64,000 nucleotides of DNA from Pegoplata infirma (taxonomy: Eukaryota; Arthropoda; Insecta; Diptera; Anthomyiidae), in NCBI GenBank assembly GCA_963921195.1, contig OY992537.1, positions 131,152,694-131,216,693 of the forward strand. The letters are read 5' to 3'. The notes under the pieces were generated by a model, which saw nothing but the letters and a program-made list of their open reading frames with translations, was not told the origin of the DNA and did not search any database. Made by a program: the position numbers and the translations under genes. Below are positions 57,645 through 64,000 of this stretch, piece by piece. The first letter of the stretch is position 1; each line of letters begins with the position of its first letter.

Positions 57645-59082
57645 ACTCAAAAAATTATGTTAGTAAAATCAACTGAAAATGTCAGTTAAAATAACTACTT
57701 TGTTAGTTGTTTTGTGGTCAACTACTTTTCCAGTTAAATCAACTAACAATGTTAGTTATTTTAACTGACAAAAAACAACTGACTTATGTAGTAAAAACTA
57801 CTTATATTTGTAGTCAACACAACTAAAATGTAGTAAAAATAAAATAATAAATAAATAATTTTTTTTTTCAAAAAATTTTTCAGAAAAAAAATTTGAAGAC
57901 CAAATTTTTTCAAATTTTTTTTTAAAAAAAAAAACGAAAATTTATTTTTATTTTTTGGAAAAAAACTTTGAAAATTTTTCAGAGATAAAAAATAATAAAA
58001 TTAACTACTTTAAATAACTGTTCCCAACAAAAAATTGTGCTTACACCGAAGCAGATTTGTAAAGGAAAATTCTTGATTCCTCCCTTACAAACCTGCTTCG
58101 CGGCAGGTTTGTAAGGGAGGAAAAAAAAAAAACACAATTACTTTGCGCAAACAAAACTTAGCACAACAAAAACTGTACACCTCTTTTCGCAAAGCAAAAG
58201 CAAAAACAAACACAACACAAATAATGAAAAAAATAAAACACCGAACACAAGCACAATTTAAGGGGTTTTTTAATATAAATACTTAAGTATTCGTTGTTCA
58301 TTTCTTTTTGTTTTGGTTTTTAGTGTTTATTTAATTAATACCATTGATTCGTTTTTATAAATGTGTTTGTTTAATTATTAATTATATATTTTTTCACTTT
58401 TTATCTTCCGACTGCGTCTGCTGACAACACAATAAACGATAAGACTGACTAGTTATTTTTAATAACTTCGTTTAAAACATCGGCAAAAAAATCGGGAAAG
58501 TTCGTTAAAACTTCTTAGTGCTTATATGCTGCTTCGCTGTAAGCGAATGCCGAAGCATTAAACCATTCTCCCCTACAGCAAAGCAGCATAACTGCTTTGA
58601 AATTTAAAAAAAAAATGTTAAAATGTGTAAGTGCTTGCATACTGCTTCGCTGTAAGTGAGAGCCGAAGCATTAAACCATTCTCCCTTACAGCGAAGCAGC
58701 TTTACCGCTTTTAAAATAAAAAAAAAATCTGTCAACATTTGTGAGTGCTTACATACTGCTTTGCTGTAAGTGAGAGCCGAAGCATTGAACCGTTCTACCT
58801 TGCAGCGAAAGTGCTTTTACTGCTGCAAACGGAAGATCTTATATATGTAAGCGCTTTTTTATGCGCTTCCTATTTTTAGTGCTTCTTAAAACCTAATATT
58901 TTTTTATTGGGTTACTACATCACAGTACTTTTTTGTTAGTTATTCAAAAAAACTACTTAAAATAACTAACAGAAATAGTTGTTTGATATTACAAAAACAA
59001 CTGACTTTGTAGTTGAAAACAACTAACTACTGTAAAATATACAAACAACTAACATGTAGTAACTTACATAATTTTCTGAGTG
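57645..59082 (-). mobile_element. CACTCA element, second copy, inverted relative to 6654-7803
   Basis: CACTCAAAAAATTATGTTAG at 57645 is mirrored by ...ACATAATTTTCTGAGTG at 59082. Inside are gttagttgtttt repeats homologous to 6654-7803. The middle (about 58020-58870) is an unrelated insertion with the hairpin array. The TA flanks are not preserved here (TG and CG). Confidence 0.65.
58516..58850. repeat. Three tandem hairpin units of about 112 bp
   Basis: Each unit reads gtgcttacatactgcttcgc, then tgtaagtgagagccgaagca, attaaaccattctccc and ttacagcgaagcagc. The first and last blocks pair, so each unit forms a stem of about 16 bp. A related hairpin (ccttacaaacctgcttcgcg ... ggtttgtaaggg) lies at 58080-58125. 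Confidence 0.75.
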
Positions 59083-59469
59083 CGGGATTCAGAAAAACCA
59101 ACACCGATTGGAAGCCCTAGTTTCGGCAGCATTTAGTGAGATAAATGATTTTTTTAAGCCATCTTTTTTAGATTCAAAGTTAGGACCCAATAGGGTGCTC
59201 GCATGTGAAGATGGTAGGCGATTCTATGGATAATCAACGAACCAAAAATATGCTCCGTTTATAAATATATTAATAAACAGACCGGTCTTAAAAACCAGTC
59301 TACCCGGGTATACCGATAACCAGGATAACCGGTCCTGACCGTAAGCTCTAGTACACTCAAAATAAAAACTCTGTTCAATCAGCAGAAAAATCTGCTGAAA
59401 ATACACCCATTTTGATATGAGAAATCTGCGGATTTTAGCAGACGCGGTTTGTCTTTCTCTGGTGTATAC

Positions 59470-60927
59470 TAGGGCTGCCAATACCGAATTCGGTAATACC
59501 GAATTTGTTGAAATTCGAGGCCTTTTCTCAAATTCGAAATACCGATTTTAGGTCAATTTCGATTTCGGTTTGCATACAACTTTTTTGTGATTTTAATTAA
59601 AATTTATATGACATTTCCACAAAAATAATGTAAGAAAATAATTTTTAGGCCATCAATGTATTGTGAAATTTTCTTAGTTTCCACATAAAGTGTGATTTCG
59701 ACATACTTTTTATAATACAACTCTGATTTTTAAATAAAACAGTTATTGTTATTCAAACTGGTGCCGTGATTTTTACGTCAAACAATTATTTTGGTCTGTT
59801 TATGAAATTTTGTTTCTCAATAAAAATCAAAAAAAATAATTTAATTAACTAATAACCAGGGAAACCAAAAATATGCTCTAAAAAACACGTTTTATGCGCT
59901 TAAAAAATGCTCTTAAAAACTGAAAATATGCTCTAAAAACAGTAAAAATATGCTCTTAAAAAAATTATGTATCCTTTTTTGCGGTGTTTTTTTTACAATT
60001 TGTTAGAGAATAGACCCAAAAATACCGTTATGTGGGGTAGTTAGAGGTATGTTCTACAAAAATATTTGCATTAATACACCCTTCACTCAGATCTAAAGAA
60101 AACATAGCTTCACATACCGATATGAAGCATGAACAGGCCAAAGGGGAATCAATCGTCAAAACAACGTAATTTCGGAAAATCACACAAAAATTAAAAAATT
60201 TTAAAAATAAGTGTTGTTATAAAAAAAATTGTTAAAATGCTCTAAAAATTTAAAAAAATGCTCTAAAAATCATAAAAAATGCTCTAAAAATTTCAAAAAA
60301 TGCTCTAAAAAGTGAAAAAATGCTCTTAAAATTGAAAATATGCTCTAAAAATATGCTCTTATGTTAAAATATGCTCTTAAACAAAAAATATGCTAAAATA
60401 TGCTCTTAAGGCTAAAATATGCAAAAATATGCTCTAACAAATCGATGCCAGATTTCTTATAATCTTCTGAAACGGATAAATACCTTATCCATTTATCAAT
60501 ATAATGCGCAGGAAAAAACATGATACTGCATATTTTTGGTTTCCCTGCTAATAACCGACATTTGGTTGTTGTAATTAAACCATGCAGGTGGCTCCAAATT
60601 CGGCTGCCACAATTAAACTGTTTTCTCTGTGCAGGAAACGGTAACAGCCCAATATTTTTATCAACTGTTTTGCCTTAGCTTCAAGATTTAACTCACTTCT
60701 ACCCATATACAATATTTTAGCAAGGTAATTGGACTTCAATTTTTGCTTAAATATCAAAAAAAAAATATTATTAAAATTTTAATAAAAGTGTGTTATTTTG
60801 CAAAAAAAAAATAAATTTATGAATGAATTAAAAAACATTTTTTTTTTAATACTGAAAATTCGGTATTGAAAACTTCTCAATATCGAAATACCGATTTTCT
60901 AATACCGGTCCGATATTGGCAGCCCTA
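59470..60927. mobile_element. hAT-like element interrupted by a second hAT
   Basis: The ends TAGGGCTGCCAATA (59470) and TATTGGCAGCCCTA (60927) are flanked by a perfect 8-bp duplication GTGTATAC (59462-59469, 60928-60935). The subterminal regions repeat aataccgaatt. The nested element 59857-60547 splits it. No transposase frame. Confidence 0.88.
59857..60547. mobile_element. hAT-like MITE nested in 59470-60927
   Basis: The termini CAGGGAAACCAAAAATATGC are perfect over 20 bp at both ends. A perfect 8-bp duplication CTAATAAC flanks it (59849-59856, 60548-60555). The interior is a degenerate array of atgctctaaaaa-type units (59870-59960 and 60235-60440). Confidence 0.92.
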
Positions 60928-61420
60928 GTGTATACATCGTTTAAATGGACGGACGAACTTCGAAAAATGCTAAAGCCGCTGTTCAAAAAAAGTAATTCAC
61001 ATAAAAAACGTGAAAATTAAAATTTCCGAATTTTTTTTGTTTCAGATTACAATTCCAAAATTTTTTCTAGTTTTTTTTTCACTTAAATATAGTTTGGTGA
61101 AATTAAAACTAATGTACTATTTTCATTATTATTTAAACTTCAAATGAAAATGTGAACAACAGAACTCCAAATTCGATTTCGAGTGATTCGAAAACTGTCA
61201 TGAGAATTGAAAAATTGTGAGAAACAGAACAGAGGCCTCAGTCGATCGGTATACATAAACGGTAGGCCTCACAGTGTCGCAGGCCTACAGGTCGCCATTC
61301 TAAACCGATTTTACTTTTTTTTTGTATTTTAGCTAATAAAATTCTGAATCGATCTATCATGGGGTATTTTTCAGTTTTCTTTTCATTTTTTTCTAAAAAT
61401 CAGAATGTTTTTATATTTCT

Positions 61421-62150
61421 TCACTCAAAATATTTTGAAGGCAAAAACAAATGAAAAACACACTTAAAACCAGTGAATAAACAATGGAAAACCATCCAAG
61501 CAATTATTCATTTGTTTTAACAAACATCAACATTTATTTTTTACTGTTGACAAAATTTTCTAAAATAAATAACATTAAAAAATACGGGTTTTCCATTCTT
61601 TTTTACCAACAAATTCGAAAAAAATAACCTATGAAAACATTAAAAATTAATGATAGTTCTGTTATTTTTACCAACAAATTTCAAAAAAATAACCTACGAA
61701 AAAAAAATTAATTAAAAATTAATGATTTCGTAGGTTATTTTTTACAATTTTCTATTGAAATATTTTTTTTTAAATTTGTAATAAAATTTTGGGGAATCGA
61801 TCCCGCAATCAACTACATTCTGGCCAGACACTATACCCATCGTGCCAAAGTCACTTGATACAAATATGTTTTTATATTTCTATAAATAATTTTTTGAATT
61901 TTTTTTCTACAAAAAAATAACCTACTTGTGTAGGTAAAAACTAATGATATCTCTTTAAAAAATACCAACAATTTAAAAAAAAATTACTTACACAAATCAT
62001 TAAAAATTTAAAGATTAATCAGAAGTTTTTACTTTTTTTTGTCATTAATAAAAACTGAACATCAAACAAGTGTTTTTACTTTTAAAAACGACTAAACGTA
62101 AAACTTTTTAAATAAACTACAAACAGTTAATGACATAATTTTTTAAGTGT
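61421..62150. mobile_element. Probable CACTC element containing a tRNA-like module
   Basis: CACTCAAAATATTTTG at 61421 is loosely mirrored by tgacataattttttaagtg at about 62150. Internal aaaaaaataacctacga repeats occur three times. The TA flanks are not conserved, so the ends are tentative. Confidence 0.4.
61790..61862 (-). repeat. tRNA-like module 4 (A/B-box)
   Basis: The complement has TGGCACGATGGGTATAGTG (A-box) and, 33 nt later, GGATCGATTCCCC (B-box with GGG/CCC T-arm), then AAAATTTT. The acceptor stem is not conserved. This is a tRNA-derived repeat. Confidence 0.5.
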
Positions 62151-62457
62151 TTGTATTTTTTCTCTAAAATATGTAATTCAAAAATTTTCACTTTTATTGG
62201 ACCTATATCTTTTAAAATAATGTAACAATTTCAAAGATGTATGAACCAAATTCATTTTTATTTTTAGATTAAAGCTTTTTTAAGCTTTGCTTAGTTATTG
62301 TTGGTAAATAAAATATTTTAAAAAAATTCTTTAATTTTAGCTTTATAATTTTTGGAAATTTAAAACTATTTTGAATAAAACTTATTATTTTGAAAGATTT
62401 TTTAAACACTCCTATTTTGTTTTGATAACATCTCATTTTAATTTATTTTGTTTTTAG

Positions 62458-63048
62458 GATATTTCTAACTTTCTTGATAGTGCAAATGAAACTGGAGCCA
62501 TACTCTTCAGCTTAGGTTCCAATCTTAAAGGATCCAGCATTAAGCCAGAAACTGCTACTTACATTTATAATGTCTTATCTAAACTAAAACAAAAAGTTAT
62601 TTGGAAATGGGAAGATTTAGAAAATACTCCAGGTAAATCATCCAATATTTTGTATAAAAAATGGATGCCTCAAGATGACATATTGGCCCATCCCAATATA
62701 AAATTATTCATAACACATGCTGGCAAAGGAGGAGTTGCTGAGTCACAATATCACGGTATTCCCATGGTGGCCTTGCCAGTTTTTGCGGATCAACATACCA
62801 ACGCCAAGAAAATGGTAAATTCTGGTTATGGTCAACAATTGGAATTATTAACATTAGCGGAAGAACCTCTAAGAACTACTGTCATTGAGGTTCTAAATAA
62901 TCCCCAGTATCAGAAAAATGTTCAACAATTTTCCAAACTTTATCGTGACCGTCCCACAGTGATTCGTTTCATTGGCAAAAATCAAAAAAAAAAGTATGTC
63001 TTCAATGTTGATGATTTTTTGTATTTTTACAGTTTAATAGTAAACTAA
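62458..63048 (+). CDS. UDP-glycosyltransferase gene C, exon 3 (3'-truncated)
   Basis: This exon starts DISNFLDSANETGAILFSLG in phase 0, as in A and B. The signature FITHAG...DQ is intact (with FADQ at its end). The match to A and B holds through KLYRDRP. It then breaks, and 30 unrelated residues (TVIRFIGKNQKKKY...) end at TAA. About 86 residues are lost: the HHGAAH segment, the membrane span and the KXKXX tail. The predicted product is 489 residues without an anchor. Alternatives are a further intron (GTGATT, a weak donor, follows CCCACA) with the last exon beyond 64000, or an insertion or deletion that made this a pseudogene. The rest of the coding region has no frame damage. Confidence 0.82.
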   Translation, partial: DISNFLDSANETGAILFSLGSNLKGSSIKPETATYIYNVLSKLKQKVIWKWEDLENTPGKSSNILYKKWMPQDDILAHPNIKLFITHAGKGGVAESQYHGIPMVALPVFADQHTNAKKMVNSGYGQQLELLTLAEEPLRTTVIEVLNNPQYQKNVQQFSKLYRDRPTVIRFIGKNQKKKYVFNVDDFLYFYSLIVN

Positions 63049-64000
63049 AAGAAATATGTACTTTTCTTATTTTTAAGAAGTCATATGTTGCCACAAGAGG
63101 GCGCTAAAGTATGGAAATTCAACGCTATTATGTTAAAACCTAAAAATTGATTTTTATAGGTTTACTAAAATAATTATTAAAAATCGAATTTTAAAGAAAT
63201 CAATGAACTTTTTTTTGCAAAAGTTACTTAAATATATTTGCTAAAAGTTGTATTTGCAATTTTTTAGAATTTATCTTAAAATACATTTTTGTAATGCTCT
63301 GAAATCTACATTTTTTCTACCGAATCCCCAAAAATTGACAAATTTTGATGGAATGCATAAAAAAAGTTCGTGAGTCAAAAAATTATTTTTTTCGCTTTTT
63401 CGATAGCTCGGACTATGGTTTATAAGGGAAAACAATAAAAATAACTAAGTTTTTGTCTGAAGTTGGAAAAAAGTTAGGTTTTTTTTGTGTCTTTATTTAA
63501 TTTTTTTCAAAAGCTATATTATTAATGGAAAAAATAATAGAAAAAAAATCCAATATTAACTATTTTTTCTTTACACATTGATATATTATATAGTATTCTG
63601 TAAAAATATAATAAAAAATCAGAAAAAAATTATGCAGTACGTGGGCCGTTTTGCTTTAAAAGTTATCTACGACTTTTACAAAAATCCCCAAAATCACCAA
63701 ATTTTAATTGCCTTCATAAAAAAAGTTCGTGAATAAATTTTTTTTGTTTTTTATTTTTTTTGTACCTTTAACTATGTTTTATAAGATCAAAAAATAAAAA
63801 TAACTAAGTTTTTTTTTTTAAGTTGAAAAATTTTTTTTTTTTTTAAATCAAAAATTGGATTATTTTTTTTTATTATTTATTTTATTTACTGTAAATAAAT
63901 TTAAAAAATAAATCAACATTTTAGTGTTTTTTTATATAAAAGGATTTATTGTATTGTATACCATAAATTTATAGTAAATAATTCGATAAAATAAGTATAC
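63049..64000. other. AT-rich DNA with a diverged direct repeat
   Basis: No gene and no missing UGT C-terminus. A block of about 165 bp (tgcataaaaaaagttcgtga ... ataaaaataactaagttttt) occurs at about 63340-63490 and again at about 63700-63840. The spacing is about 358 bp. Confidence 0.6.

Larger units (their letters stand above)
56097..62457 (+). other. Gene C intron 2 (6.4 kb)
   Basis: The donor is gtaaat at 56097 and the acceptor ttttttag at 62457. It contains a hAT MITE fragment, an inverted copy of the CACTCA element with a hairpin array, a nested hAT pair and a tRNA-like module. The rest is AT-rich. No coding exon was seen. Confidence 0.85.

Overview
The window is AT-rich nuclear DNA from an insect, most likely a schizophoran (probably calyptrate) fly. 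Three things point there: spliced UDP-glycosyltransferase (UGT) genes of insect type, dipteran mini-me/Helitron-like repeats carrying (GTCY)n and a conserved core, and a LOA-like non-LTR retrotransposon. Nothing prokaryotic or viral was seen.

Genes. The only host coding sequence I can support is a head-to-tail UGT cluster on the + strand. Gene A is represented by its last exon only (14784-15542). Gene B is complete in three exons (21180-21877, 29556-29727, 33228-33986) and encodes 542 residues. Gene C has three exons (55155-55861, 55925-56096, 62458-63048), but its third exon runs off the family alignment straight after the RDRP segment and stops 30 residues later, so the membrane anchor and ER-retrieval tail are missing. 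B and C share intron positions and phases (phase 2, then phase 0), and exon 2 is 172 nt in both. Exon 3 is 759 nt in both A and B. The products are expected to be ER-membrane enzymes that conjugate sugars to small lipophilic molecules (detoxification, hormones, pigments).

Everything else is transposon-derived or featureless AT-rich DNA. By eye I delimited about 14 hAT-like elements by terminal inverted repeats and 8-bp target duplications. There is also a large group of TA-flanked elements, mostly starting CACTC, CACTG or CACGC. Two foldbacks have 3-bp TWA duplications, and three elements have CCCAGC termini and matching flanking dinucleotides. Several Helitron-like mini-me copies, satellites, minisatellites and one young 5'-truncated LINE complete the set. 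Many are nested several levels deep, and whole target sites can be recovered by removing the inner elements.

Layout: 1-14.7 kb, repeats upstream of (or in an intron of) gene A. 14.8-15.5 kb, gene A last exon, with a MITE in its 3' UTR. 16-21 kb, foldbacks and satellites, ending with a hAT element abutting gene B. 21.2-34 kb, gene B with a 7.7-kb intron 1 (a transposon nest) and a 3.5-kb intron 2. 34-55 kb, the repeat-filled A/B-to-C interval, including the LINE and a 7.6-kb TA-flanked element. 55.2-63.0 kb, gene C with a 6.4-kb intron 2. 63-64 kb, AT-rich repeats.

All calls come from reading the sequence. No database search was run, so superfamily names rest on termini and target duplications, not on transposase homology.
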